From NCBI GenBank assembly GCA_964470055.1, contig CAYXZZ010000019.1, positions 1-23,150 on the forward strand: a stretch of DNA of 23,150 bases, given 5' to 3'. This stretch comes from JAEDES01 sp964470055. GTDB taxonomy: Bacteria > Bacillota_I > Bacilli_A > RF39 > UBA660. Made by a program: the position numbers and the translations under genes. Within the stretch, counting starts at the first letter, position 1; each line of letters starts with the position of its first letter. Under the pieces are notes generated by a model, which saw only the letters and a program-made list of their open reading frames with translations, ran no database searches and was not told the origin of the DNA. Positions 15,522 to 21,938 of this stretch are shown here, one piece after another.

Positions 15522-15746
15522 ATGAAAGGTTTTAGAATTAATCCAGATAAAAAGTATGTAAATATAATATTAGAAGGTTTACAAAAAAAGAATGGACATT
15601 GTCCTTGTAGAATTGATGTTAATGAAAGTACATTGTGTCCGTGTGATGAGTTTATTAATACTGGGATATGTAAATGTAAGTTGTATATTTCAACGGAAGA
15701 TGCTGATAGAATTATAAATGATAAGGAATTAAAAGAAAATAATTAA
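15522..15746 (+). CDS. Miniature ferredoxin:thioredoxin reductase catalytic-subunit-like protein, 74 aa
   Basis: Six Cys form the pattern CPC (27-29), CPC (39-41) and CKC (50-52), the order found in the catalytic subunit of ferredoxin:thioredoxin reductase, where four Cys hold a 4Fe-4S cluster and two form the redox-active disulfide. The spacing is 9 residues between the first two pairs (about 16 in plant FTR) and 8 between the last two, as in plants. The flanking CPCR and CKLYIST-E-D-A-D text also agrees. At 74 aa it lacks the variable subunit. AGGAGG precedes the ATG. Last gene of the radical SAM-kinase-FTR set; a membrane-anchored thioredoxin gene follows 100 bp later. A role as an iron-sulfur electron carrier to a disulfide is likely, its partner unknown. 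Confidence 0.75.
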   Translation: MKGFRINPDKKYVNIILEGLQKKNGHCPCRIDVNESTLCPCDEFINTGICKCKLYISTEDADRIINDKELKENN

Positions 15747-15764
15747 ATATTTTTGTGAAAATAT
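15747..15764 (+). terminator. Possible weak terminator after the FTR-like gene
   Basis: ATATTTT (15747-15753), loop TGTG, AAAATAT (15758-15764), directly after the stop codon. The stem is all A-T and lacks a clean T run, so it is a doubtful terminator. Confidence 0.3.
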
Positions 15765-15824
15765 GATGAAATTTGGTATTTTTTAGTATTATTTTTGTAT
15801 TTTATTTTATATTTTTTTAATTTG

Positions 15825-15833
15825 TGATATTAT
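15825..15833 (+). promoter_or_regulatory. Possible extended -10 promoter of the thioredoxin gene
   Basis: TGATATTAT matches an extended -10, but its predicted start point near 15840 falls at the ribosome binding site, leaving almost no leader. Another promoter further upstream in this T-rich gap cannot be excluded. Confidence 0.25.
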
Positions 15834-15853
15834 TATTTTAGGAGGTTATGAAG

Positions 15854-16411
15854 ATGAAAAAATTAAAATTTCTTTTAGTTGTTTTAGCAGCGTTACTTAT
15901 ATTGCCTTTTGGTGTTTTTGCAGATGATGCAACTGAAACTGGGAGCGATGAGGAAGTTGTTGAAAGCAATGAAGTTAATTTATATTTCTTCCATGGTGAT
16001 GGTTGTCCACATTGTGAAGATGCTGCCACTTGGTTTGAAGAGATTGAAGAAGAATACGGAGATAAGTTCAATCTTGTTGCTTATGAAGTTTGGTATGATG
16101 AAGAAAATAGTGAATTAATGGAAGCAGTTGCAAGTGTAAGAAAAGAAACAGTTAATGGTGTTCCTTATATTATAGTTGGAAATCAATCTTGGAATGGGTT
16201 TGCGGATGACTATAAAGAAGCAATTCTTGATAAAATTGAATCAGAATATGAACAAGAGCCAGCTGAAAGATATGATGTAATGAACTATGTTGATCTTGAT
16301 GTAGAAGAAGAGGATTCTACTGCTAGAGATGTGTTAATTTTATTAGTTCTAGTTGGAGTTGTTGCTGCTGTTGCAGTTGGTGTAGTTGTAGCAAGAAAGA
16401 ACACTGATTAA
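15854..16411 (+). CDS. Exported, membrane-anchored thioredoxin-like protein
   Basis: I start it at ATG 15854, eight bases after GGAGG (15841-15845); an in-frame ATG at 15848 is only two bases from that site. Residues 1-23 form a typical signal peptide (KK, hydrophobic core, PFGVFA-DD). An acidic linker precedes a thioredoxin domain with LYFFHGDGCPHCED (43-56, active-site CPHC 51-54) and the cis-Pro region NGVPYIIVG. After a second acidic linker, residues about 157-180 form a membrane helix followed by RKNTD. The enzyme therefore faces outside, tethered at its C-terminus, where it could act on disulfides of envelope proteins. It is followed by a terminator and preceded by the FTR-like gene. 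Confidence 0.85.
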   Translation: MKKLKFLLVVLAALLILPFGVFADDATETGSDEEVVESNEVNLYFFHGDGCPHCEDAATWFEEIEEEYGDKFNLVAYEVWYDEENSELMEAVASVRKETVNGVPYIIVGNQSWNGFADDYKEAILDKIESEYEQEPAERYDVMNYVDLDVEEEDSTARDVLILLVLVGVVAAVAVGVVVARKNTD

Positions 16412-16424
16412 TAATAAATGAAGA

Positions 16425-16446
16425 AAGAAGCTGTGGCTTCTTTTTT
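16425..16446 (+). terminator. Terminator after the thioredoxin gene
   Basis: AAGAAGC (16425-16431), loop TGTG, GCTTCTT (16436-16442) followed by a T run. It also lies right after the stop of the convergent amidase gene, but the opposite strand has a poorer T tract. Confidence 0.8.
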
Positions 16447-17644
16447 AGTTTGGTAAAATTAGTTGTTGACCTACTGATAATAAATTATTAGTTAAGTTAT
16501 TTAATAATTTTATTTCATCAACTGTAGTATTATTATTTCTGGCAATTGACCATAGGGTATCGCCACTTTTTACTGTGTAGGTAGTGGTTGAAGTTGCCTG
16601 TTTTGGAACTAATAGAATATCACCTATTTGAAGATTAATACTTGATAGATTGTTTAGTTGAATTAATTCATCAACTGTTGTTTTATAGTTTTTAGCAATT
16701 AGCCATAAACTGTCACCTTTTTGAACTGTATAAGATTGTGTTTCAACCGGTGTACTTGTACCTGGTGTTTCTGGTTCTTGTGTTTCTTCGGAAGGAATAA
16801 GTAAGATTTGACCGATAGATAAAGTATTTGAAGTTAAGTTATTTAAAGATTTTAGAACGGAGACTGTTGTGTTAAACTTTTGGGCTATTCCATATAAAGT
16901 ATCACCTTTTTGAACAGTATATGTTGAAGATGGAAATTCTTCTTCTAATTCTCTGATTAATAGTCGCATTCCAATGGATAGAGTATCGGTTGTAAGATTG
17001 TTTAAACGACGTAATTCGGCTACTGTTGTATTGTAGCGTCTAGCAATACTGTAAAGAGTATCACCACTTTGAACTATATAATAATCATCTGTTATAGTTG
17101 GTTCTTTATATGTATATCCGGCATAATCAGCAATGGCTTTTACTACTCCTTCTACGTATAGTTCTAGATTGCTTTTTAATTTTTTAGCGTCGTTTTCGTT
17201 GTCTATAAAACCATATTCCACAAGTAATGGCTCAGTATTTCCAGTTTCTCTAATAATATAGTAATAGTCTTTACTGGGATTTTCTGGTAGACGTCGTTGA
17301 TATACTTTTCGCATTAATTGACCTGCATCTCCAATATTGTTTAAGGCCATAGTCGCAAGAGTTGGCTCATTACGTAGGGCATATACAATTTCGGCTCCCT
17401 CGCCGCCGCCAGCATTAATATGGTTGGAAATTAAAATGGTGTTGGGTTCATTGTTGTATGCTTCTAAGACACGTTCTATTCTTTCGTTTTTAGGTAGAGT
17501 TTCATCTGTATTTCTTATTATAACGGAAGGAATCCCTAATTCTTGAAGTCTTTTATACATATATTGGGCGGCACGAAGATTTAAATCTTTTTCTAATAAA
17601 TTATTTCCTACTGCGCCTGGATCGTCACCGCCATGTGCAGGCAC
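16445..17644 (-). CDS. N-acetylmuramoyl-L-alanine amidase with four LysM domains, 5' end lost
   Basis: Residues 1-178 are an Amidase_3 zinc domain that hydrolyses the bond between muramic acid and L-Ala of peptidoglycan. Zinc ligands His4 (PAHGGDDPGA), Glu18 (LLEKD) and His75 (SNHINAGG) and catalytic Glu143 (LVEYGFID) are visible. Four LysM wall-binding repeats follow at about 188-230, 241-283, 304-347 and 355-399, each with V-Q/K-x-G-D-[TS]-L and a conserved NNL. The first beta strand and Asp that normally precede P-x-H-G-G are absent. The only start is a GTG immediately before that Pro, with no ribosome binding site and an in-frame TAA two codons upstream. The gene was most likely cut by insertion of the mobile element at about 17645. 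There is no signal peptide in what remains, so the product is probably non-functional or not made. Confidence 0.85.
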   Translation of the reverse strand: MPAHGGDDPGAVGNNLLEKDLNLRAAQYMYKRLQELGIPSVIIRNTDETLPKNERIERVLEAYNNEPNTILISNHINAGGGEGAEIVYALRNEPTLATMALNNIGDAGQLMRKVYQRRLPENPSKDYYYIIRETGNTEPLLVEYGFIDNENDAKKLKSNLELYVEGVVKAIADYAGYTYKEPTITDDYYIVQSGDTLYSIARRYNTTVAELRRLNNLTTDTLSIGMRLLIRELEEEFPSSTYTVQKGDTLYGIAQKFNTTVSVLKSLNNLTSNTLSIGQILLIPSEETQEPETPGTSTPVETQSYTVQKGDSLWLIAKNYKTTVDELIQLNNLSSINLQIGDILLVPKQATSTTTYTVKSGDTLWSIARNNNTTVDEIKLLNNLTNNLLSVGQQLILPN

Positions 17645-17662
17645 TTGTTAAATCCAAATTTA

Positions 17663-18496
17663 TTATTTCATTTCTATTTTTTCTTGATAACGCTTTTCTT
17701 TTTCTAATTCTTTTAATGATTTTTTAGGTGTTGGTAATTTTTCTGGCATTGTTCCACCATTTTTAGCAATTACTTCTCTAATATTTTTTCCAATATTATA
17801 ATGTGTTTCGTTAGCATCTTTTTCACTAGAGATATTTTCTCTTTTTAATTTTGATTCAGTTTGAGTAATACGGAAAAGGTTGGCTGCTAATTCTTCACTT
17901 CCCATATTATCTAAAATATCTTCACGATATCTTAAATTTTTTCTTTTAGCGATATCATTAGCTGTTTCACCATTATATAATCCTTTATATCCTGCATTAT
18001 GAAATTTATCAAAATTTTTAACCCCACATTTTTTAGCAACTTGATTTAAAGAATAATTTCCTTTTTTAGTTAAATTTCTTTGATAAAATCTTTTCTCATC
18101 TTCGGTTAACTCACTATATTCTTTTTCTGTTATCTCTTGTGCTCTCGTTTTTACTGCAAAATAAGTTTGACCTAATGCAACAGTTTCTTTTCTAGGGTCT
18201 GCATTTTGTACTATTAAATAGCAAGCATATCTTGATAACTCAAAATCCATGATAGTTCTTGATGTTTTAGATCCAATCTCAACCATTCTTCCCACTTGGG
18301 AAAAATGGTCTGCTACTATATAATCACTTTTCTCACAAGCTATTTTGGCATTTTCTATTACATTACAAAACTTATCCCATCTCTTGTATTCTAATGCTAA
18401 CATTAATTCACGTGCTAGCCAATATTCATTACCATATTCATTAATGTGTTTTATACTTTCAAAAGTAGTTTCACTATATTTTTTTATTTGATTCAT
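17663..18496 (-). CDS. dinD: DNA-damage-inducible protein D homologue (DinD)
   Basis: The 277-aa protein matches DinD along its whole length: an N-terminal BRO-like part with YWLARELMLALEYKRWDKF (25-43), then DFELSRYACYLIVQNADPRK, GQTYFAVKTRAQE, NAGYKGLYNGETANDIAKRK, ILDNMGSEELAANLFRITQTE and GGTMPEKLPTPKKS, the typical end. E. coli DinD is SOS-induced and inhibits RecA-driven strand exchange. Homologues are common on mobile elements. GGAGGT lies 6 bases before the ATG. I see no LexA-type operator upstream. It is the outermost gene, ending 18 bp before the truncated amidase, and sits downstream of the recombinase and DUF4160, the usual cargo position. Confidence 0.9.
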   Translation of the reverse strand: MNQIKKYSETTFESIKHINEYGNEYWLARELMLALEYKRWDKFCNVIENAKIACEKSDYIVADHFSQVGRMVEIGSKTSRTIMDFELSRYACYLIVQNADPRKETVALGQTYFAVKTRAQEITEKEYSELTEDEKRFYQRNLTKKGNYSLNQVAKKCGVKNFDKFHNAGYKGLYNGETANDIAKRKNLRYREDILDNMGSEELAANLFRITQTESKLKRENISSEKDANETHYNIGKNIREVIAKNGGTMPEKLPTPKKSLKELEKEKRYQEKIEMK

Positions 18497-18525
18497 TTAT
18501 AACCTCCTGTCTTTTTGTATTCATT

Positions 18526-18531
18526 AGTATA
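18526..18531 (-). promoter_or_regulatory. Possible -10 of dinD
   Basis: TATACT on the minus strand, about 30 bp before the dinD start, without a convincing -35. dinD may also be read from the recombinase operon, since no terminator separates it from DUF4160. Confidence 0.3.
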
Positions 18532-18558
18532 GAAAAAGTCCATATTTATCATTTTATA

Positions 18559-18927
18559 TTATATTTTTATTGTTTCCTTTGAATCTAACATAGATTTTGT
18601 TAATGGTAATGTTGATGTTATTGTTTTATTATTCCATTTGTTTAATAACATATCTTTATTTTTTTTAACCCACTTAATAGCAATATTCTTATTTTTCTCT
18701 GGAATATTACCAACTAATACTTTAAAATCTATCAAAGATATTGATATTTCATATTTATCGTATTTAGCATGAACATGAGGAGGATTATGATCTCTAGTAT
18801 AAACATCAAATTTTATACCTTTAATTTCTCCGACCCTTTCTCTTATTTCATACAATTCAAATACACTATTATAAAATTCTTTTATTTCATTTGGAATTTC
18901 AAAAAATCCAACATCTTCTACTACCAT
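18559..18927 (-). CDS. DUF4160 domain protein
   Basis: Residues about 38-105 carry the DUF4160 signature: a small beta-rich fold with DVYTRDHNPPHVHAKYDKYE (the H-x-P-P-H-x-H-x-x-Y core), then GNIPEKNKNIAIKWVKKNKDMLLNKWN, close to the family pattern of LP-x-R, a W-x-x-x-[NH] helix and a final W. The family is often paired with DUF2442 and suspected to belong to toxin-antitoxin-like systems. No DUF2442 partner is present here. An extra ~35 residues precede the domain. I place the start at ATG 18927 with AGGTGG 5-6 bases before it; a GTG at 18936 lies within that site. The stop of the recombinase overlaps the ribosome binding site, so expression is coupled to it. Confidence 0.8.
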   Translation of the reverse strand: MVVEDVGFFEIPNEIKEFYNSVFELYEIRERVGEIKGIKFDVYTRDHNPPHVHAKYDKYEISISLIDFKVLVGNIPEKNKNIAIKWVKKNKDMLLNKWNNKTITSTLPLTKSMLDSKETIKI

Positions 18928-18936
18928 ATTTACCAC

Positions 18937-20532
18937 CTAAAATTCAAAGTTCCATTCTATTTCAATATCTCTTGTTTTAGTTTCTTTATCATAAACTCCA
19001 ACATATACCTTGTCGATAAACTCATCTATTATCACTTTATTTAAATTCTTGATATGTTTATATTTTTTTAGTATTTCATCTGCTTGTTTTCTTTCTTCTT
19101 TACTTAATTGAATATTATTTATTTCTATATCTATATATTCAACTCTTGTACTCATTGTTTCAATCTCTTTTAAATAATCAGCAGACATACTTTTAAACAT
19201 ATCTTCATTGATAATACCTTTGACTTTATCTTCATAAAGATTTCTATAATAAGTTTTATTTTCTTCAATCTTCTTTTCAAGGTTTTTCTTTTCTTTTTCT
19301 AGAATATTTATTTTATCATTGTTAGTATCTTGTTGATTTCTAATCTCATAGAGTTCTTTTAAATTCTCTTTATCATAGTAATTATTTAATAAATCATTTA
19401 TAGCATTTAATAATATTTGTTCTAGCTCATCCATTCTTATTGCTTTGTTATTTTCGCATATATGATACTTTTTATTACCTTTACATTGCATATATGCTCT
19501 TTTACCATTCGTTTCACTTTTAACATTATATACATTTCTCATAAATGCTTTGTCGCAACAAGTACAATAAACTTTTCTACTTAAATAATGAATCTTGCCC
19601 GTCTTTGTTGGTGATGAGTGAGTACCTAATATCTTCTGCACTTTATTCCAAGTTTCTATATCAATAATTGGCTCGTGTGTGTTTTCTATTCTACACCAAT
19701 CTTTTTCAGGTACTTTTTTAAATTTATGTACCTTGTATCCTAAAGATGTTTTTTTGCCTTGAACTAAATTACCAATATATGCCTCGTTTCTTAACATTTG
19801 TGCTATTGTATCAGGGCTCCACCTAACTGTATTTAAATCACAACTTGAGCAAACAAACTTGCTACCTTTTTGTTTTTTATAAACAGACCTAGGTGGTATA
19901 TTATTATTGTTTAGATATTCACAAATTTTGTGATAACCGTAACCATTTGCATACATTTCAAATATCTTTCTAACAACTTCAGCTGCAACATGGTCAATTA
20001 CTAGTTTGTGTCCATCCTCACTTCTTTCATAACCATAAGGAGCAAAACTTCCCATAAATAGTCCATCTTCTCGTTTATTCTTTAATGATCTTTTTATATT
20101 TATTGATAAATCATCTAAATACCATTCGTTCATAAGACCATTTATTTGTCTTGATTTTTTATTAGATTCAATACTTGTATCTGCATTATCTACAATACTT
20201 ACAAATCTAACTCCCCATTCAATAAATTCTTTATGTAAATATCTTTCAATAATTTCCATGTCTCTTGAAAATCTTGATTGACTTTTACATAAAACTAAAT
20301 TAATCTTACCACTTTGGCAATCTCTAATTAATCTATTAAAATCAGGTCTATCAACTCCAGCTCCTGAAAAGTCATCATCAGAGTATATATCTACAACATT
20401 CCAACCATTTTGATTAGCATATTTTAAACACATACTTCTTTGATTTATTATACTATCACTATCATCATTTTTATTTACCTTATCTCTATCTTCATCAGAT
20501 AATCTACAATATACACCTACCTTTACTATCAT
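18937..20532 (-). CDS. Large serine recombinase (site-specific integrase)
   Basis: The N-terminal resolvase domain has the nucleophile Ser12 in GVYCRLSDED and the catalytic region YSDDDFSGAG-x-DRPDF...SQSRFSRD. The Recombinase domain follows (GLFMGSFAPYGYER, then IAQMLRNEAYIGNLVQGK), then a zinc ribbon (CTCCDKAF with a later C-x8-C) and a long coiled-coil (about 395-505) typical of large serine integrases, which direct integration versus excision. About 531 aa, a full-length enzyme. The second ATG (20532) is favoured because GGAGG lies 7 bases before it; the first (20538) is only one base from that site. It presumably inserted this element into the amidase gene by recombination at a short core. 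It is followed by DUF4160 in a coupled arrangement. Confidence 0.93.
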   Translation of the reverse strand: MIVKVGVYCRLSDEDRDKVNKNDDSDSIINQRSMCLKYANQNGWNVVDIYSDDDFSGAGVDRPDFNRLIRDCQSGKINLVLCKSQSRFSRDMEIIERYLHKEFIEWGVRFVSIVDNADTSIESNKKSRQINGLMNEWYLDDLSINIKRSLKNKREDGLFMGSFAPYGYERSEDGHKLVIDHVAAEVVRKIFEMYANGYGYHKICEYLNNNNIPPRSVYKKQKGSKFVCSSCDLNTVRWSPDTIAQMLRNEAYIGNLVQGKKTSLGYKVHKFKKVPEKDWCRIENTHEPIIDIETWNKVQKILGTHSSPTKTGKIHYLSRKVYCTCCDKAFMRNVYNVKSETNGKRAYMQCKGNKKYHICENNKAIRMDELEQILLNAINDLLNNYYDKENLKELYEIRNQQDTNNDKINILEKEKKNLEKKIEENKTYYRNLYEDKVKGIINEDMFKSMSADYLKEIETMSTRVEYIDIEINNIQLSKEERKQADEILKKYKHIKNLNKVIIDEFIDKVYVGVYDKETKTRDIEIEWNFEF

Positions 20533-20602
20533 AGCCATTCCTCCAATACTGTAGAATGACTACAAATACATTTGATAAATACAAGTATATTATATATCAT
20601 TT

Positions 20603-20770
20603 TTAAGAATTATTTAACCTTAATTCTTGATTTTCTAGTTTCATAATGATATTTAACAATTTTCTGTTAAAAATATTTTTCTTTTCTTCATTAGTTTTTG
20701 TTTCATTTGTCTTAAATTTATATTTTACATTATATACTACCTCCAATTTCTCACTCCCCCCTTTTTTCAT
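20603..20770 (-). CDS. Small 55-aa element protein, TnpW-like in style
   Basis: A short open frame starts at ATG (complement of 20768-20770) and ends at TAA (complement of 20603-20605). The product is basic and helical: MKKGGSEKLEVVYNVKYKFK, then an Asn/Thr/Glu/Lys stretch, then NRKLLNIIMKLENQE near the end. A V-Y-x-V-x-Y-x-F strand followed by a KLL-x-I-I helix resembles in style the small proteins found next to serine recombinases in Clostridial elements (such as TnpW), but this is a by-eye likeness. Its ATG overlaps the TGA of the 9-codon frame upstream (ATGA), and a GGGGGGAG lies just inside the frame, allowing a TTG start at 20746 (47 aa) as an alternative. It precedes the recombinase by 70 bp. 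Confidence 0.55.
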   Translation of the reverse strand: MKKGGSEKLEVVYNVKYKFKTNETKTNEEKKNIFNRKLLNIIMKLENQELRLNNS

Positions 20771-20796
20771 ATTTTATAAATATTTGCCTCAATCAT
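20767..20796 (-). CDS. 9-codon ORF with strong ribosome binding site, coupled to the 55-aa gene
   Basis: ATG (complement of 20794-20796) opens a nine-residue frame (MIEANIYKI) ended by TGA that overlaps the next ATG. AGAGAGGAG lies 8 bases before it, the best ribosome binding site in this stretch. The 55-aa frame itself lacks a well-placed site, so this mini-ORF may deliver ribosomes to it. It may be a leader peptide or simply an initiation device. Confidence 0.4.
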   Translation of the reverse strand: MIEANIYKI

Positions 20797-20811
20797 AAAC
20801 TTCACTCCTCT

Positions 20812-20904
20812 CTAATTTTTAAATTCTTTTAATAGTTCTTCCATTTCGGCTTGTTCCTCTGGTGTCGCTAGTTTTGCTTCACAAAGACTAGGGTCTTCTA
20901 GCTA
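20812..20904 (-). pseudogene. In-frame 3' extension of the HTH replication gene beyond a TAG
   Basis: After the TAG at 20902-20904 the same frame continues for 29 codons (LEDPSLCEAKLATPEEQAEM and a further Glu/Leu/Lys-rich helix) and stops at TAG 20812-20814. Acidic C-terminal tails of this kind, following a V-P-x-W-[LF] segment, are usual at the end of such replication proteins. A single TGG to TAG change would explain it. The terminal TAG overlaps the ribosome binding site of the 9-codon ORF, which suggests that this was the native gene end. Confidence 0.6.
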
Positions 20905-21336
20905 TTTTGGTACAGGTGCAATTTTTTTATAATTATATTTATAATTATTTTTATATTTATTATTTATATTATGGCAGCAACTTTCTGCTACCTCTTGACT
21001 ACAATTTTCTGCTATATCATCACATTTTGTTGCTACATCATTAGCAGATTTCATTGGTATTTTTTCTTGATTAATATATATTCTACGATTCTTATATTCA
21101 CTCTTTACTATTATATAGTTTAATTTCCTTAATTTAGACAATGAATCACTTATTGTTCTTATTGAAGTATTAACATATTTTGCTAACTTATCATTACAAG
21201 CATAACAATATCCGTATTTAAAGGTAAGCGATATGATAAGACTTAATATATCAATATCTGTTCTTGATAAATTCTTATCATTAAATAATATTCTAGGAGT
21301 TATGATAAAATCACAATCTAACTTAATTATAATCAC
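20902..21336 (-). CDS. HTH replication-initiator-like protein, truncated by TAG
   Basis: The 144-aa product has a winged-helix-like N-terminal half: FIITPRILFNDKNLSRTDID (10-29), then YCYACNDKLAKYVNTSIRTISDSLSKLRKLNYI, the classic order of an HTH recognition unit in RepA_N or phage replisome organisers. A Cys-rich, Asn/Lys-rich linker follows, and the frame ends with KKIAPVPK. It lacks a nuclease or primase domain and probably works by DNA binding and partner recruitment. The start is uncertain: GTG 21336 lies inside AAAGGTG, and an ATT 9 bases later is better spaced. A hairpin and two direct repeats lie just upstream and may be its targets. The last 29 codons are cut off by the TAG. Confidence 0.6.
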   Translation of the reverse strand: MIIIKLDCDFIITPRILFNDKNLSRTDIDILSLIISLTFKYGYCYACNDKLAKYVNTSIRTISDSLSKLRKLNYIIVKSEYKNRRIYINQEKIPMKSANDVATKCDDIAENCSQEVAESCCHNINNKYKNNYKYNYKKIAPVPK

Positions 21337-21380
21337 CTTTATTAATGATAAATAAGTACTCTTCTTTTCCTAAAAAAGTC

Positions 21381-21429
21381 AATAATATCCCTAGGGGATT
21401 GTTTTGTATCTATCCCCAAAGATATTATT
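21381..21429. repeat. Two-part perfect hairpin upstream of the HTH gene
   Basis: Outer 9-bp arms AATAATATC (21381-21389) and GATATTATT (21421-21429), inner 6-bp arms GGGGAT (21394-21399) and ATCCCC (21412-21417), 12-nt loop. Read on the minus strand it is followed after a few bases by a T run, so it could be an attenuator between the 86-aa and 144-aa genes. Alternatively it is a single-strand origin or protein-binding site. Confidence 0.6.
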
Positions 21430-21493
21430 TTTAAGGTTTATTCTATATATCTTATAGAAAAGGTACTAATATAAGCCTCGCATCTTACTGTAC

Positions 21494-21533
21494 CTATCTT
21501 ATTAAGTGTTTTGATTAACTATCTTAATAAGTG
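21494..21533. repeat. Near-perfect 15-bp direct repeats, possible iterons
   Basis: CTATCTTATTAAGTG (21494-21508) and CTATCTTAATAAGTG (21519-21533) differ at one base and are 25 bp apart. Each contains a near-palindromic CTTAWTAAG. The second copy contains the end and stop codon of the 86-aa gene. An inverted pair AGGTAC (21461-21466) and GTACCT (21490-21495) overlaps the first copy. Confidence 0.5.
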
Positions 21534-21779
21534 GATCATATATAATCCTGTGGCATATTCCTTAACATCTATGTAGTTAAGGTCTTTTAGATTATCAAGA
21601 TGTTTTCTTAATGCCTTGTTTTTTATCTTGATATCTTGTTGTATATCCCCAACATTTAAATGAATAACTGTTTGGTTATAACATTTTGAATAGATAAGCG
21701 AATATATTATTTTGCATTCTTTTTTGATTCGTTTATCTTTCCAAATCTTGTTAGGGACTTCTAGGTTGTTCCTAACCAA
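21519..21779 (-). CDS. Small winged-helix-like protein, 86 aa
   Basis: The protein opens with NNLEVPNKIWKDKRIKKECK (4-23) and continues IIYSLIYSKC, then HLNVGDIQQDIKIKNKALRKHLDNLKDLNYIDVKEYATGLY, the helix-helix-recognition helix-wing order of small replication or regulatory winged-helix proteins. I infer DNA binding; no other domain is present. TTG start, 9 bases after GGAGG, read from the divergent promoter region. It is the first gene of the minus arm of the element and precedes the related-looking 144-aa HTH protein. Its 3' end overlaps a direct repeat. Confidence 0.6.
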   Translation of the reverse strand: MVRNNLEVPNKIWKDKRIKKECKIIYSLIYSKCYNQTVIHLNVGDIQQDIKIKNKALRKHLDNLKDLNYIDVKEYATGLYMIHLLR

Positions 21780-21807
21780 TAACTTTTTCCTCCTTTCTTC
21801 TTATTTA

Positions 21808-21927
21808 AATTAACATTTTGGTATTTAGTGTTAATTATTAGTAACATTTATAATATACATCATAATTATTATGTTGTCAACACCTTAATTAACATTTTTA
21901 ATATTTTTGTTGACTTTTGTTAACAAA
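21808..21927. promoter_or_regulatory. Operator cluster between the two arms of the element
   Basis: AATTAACATTTT occurs twice (21808-21819 and 21887-21898). AATTAACA (21808-21815) is also the left arm of an inverted repeat with TGTTAATT (21829-21836). Three further palindromes follow: CATAATTATTATG (21861-21873), TGTTGTCAACA (21872-21882) and TTTGTTAACAAA (21916-21927). The shared core T-G-T-T-A/G with its complement suggests repeated binding sites for one protein, most simply the adjacent Xre repressor. Confidence 0.55.
21852..21880 (-). promoter_or_regulatory. Minus-strand promoter for the replication/recombinase arm
   Basis: TTGACA (complement of 21875-21880), 17-bp spacer, TATATT (complement of 21852-21857). 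The spacer contains the palindrome CATAATTATTATG and the -35 lies within TGTTGTCAACA, so a bound repressor would block it. Confidence 0.65.
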
Positions 21928-21938
21928 TATAGTATTAT
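21910..21938 (+). promoter_or_regulatory. Plus-strand promoter of the Xre gene
   Basis: TTGACT (21910-21915), 17-bp spacer, TATTAT (21933-21938). The 12-bp palindrome TTTGTTAACAAA fills most of the spacer, as expected for autoregulation. Confidence 0.65.

Noticed and set aside
16445..17100. Tandem DNA repeats at the 3' part of the amidase gene
   Set aside because: They are protein-level LysM repeats that have diverged at DNA level, not a separate repeat element.
18497..18560. LexA/SOS box in front of dinD
   Set aside because: No GAAC-N4-GTTC-type sequence is present, although DinD of E. coli is SOS-controlled.
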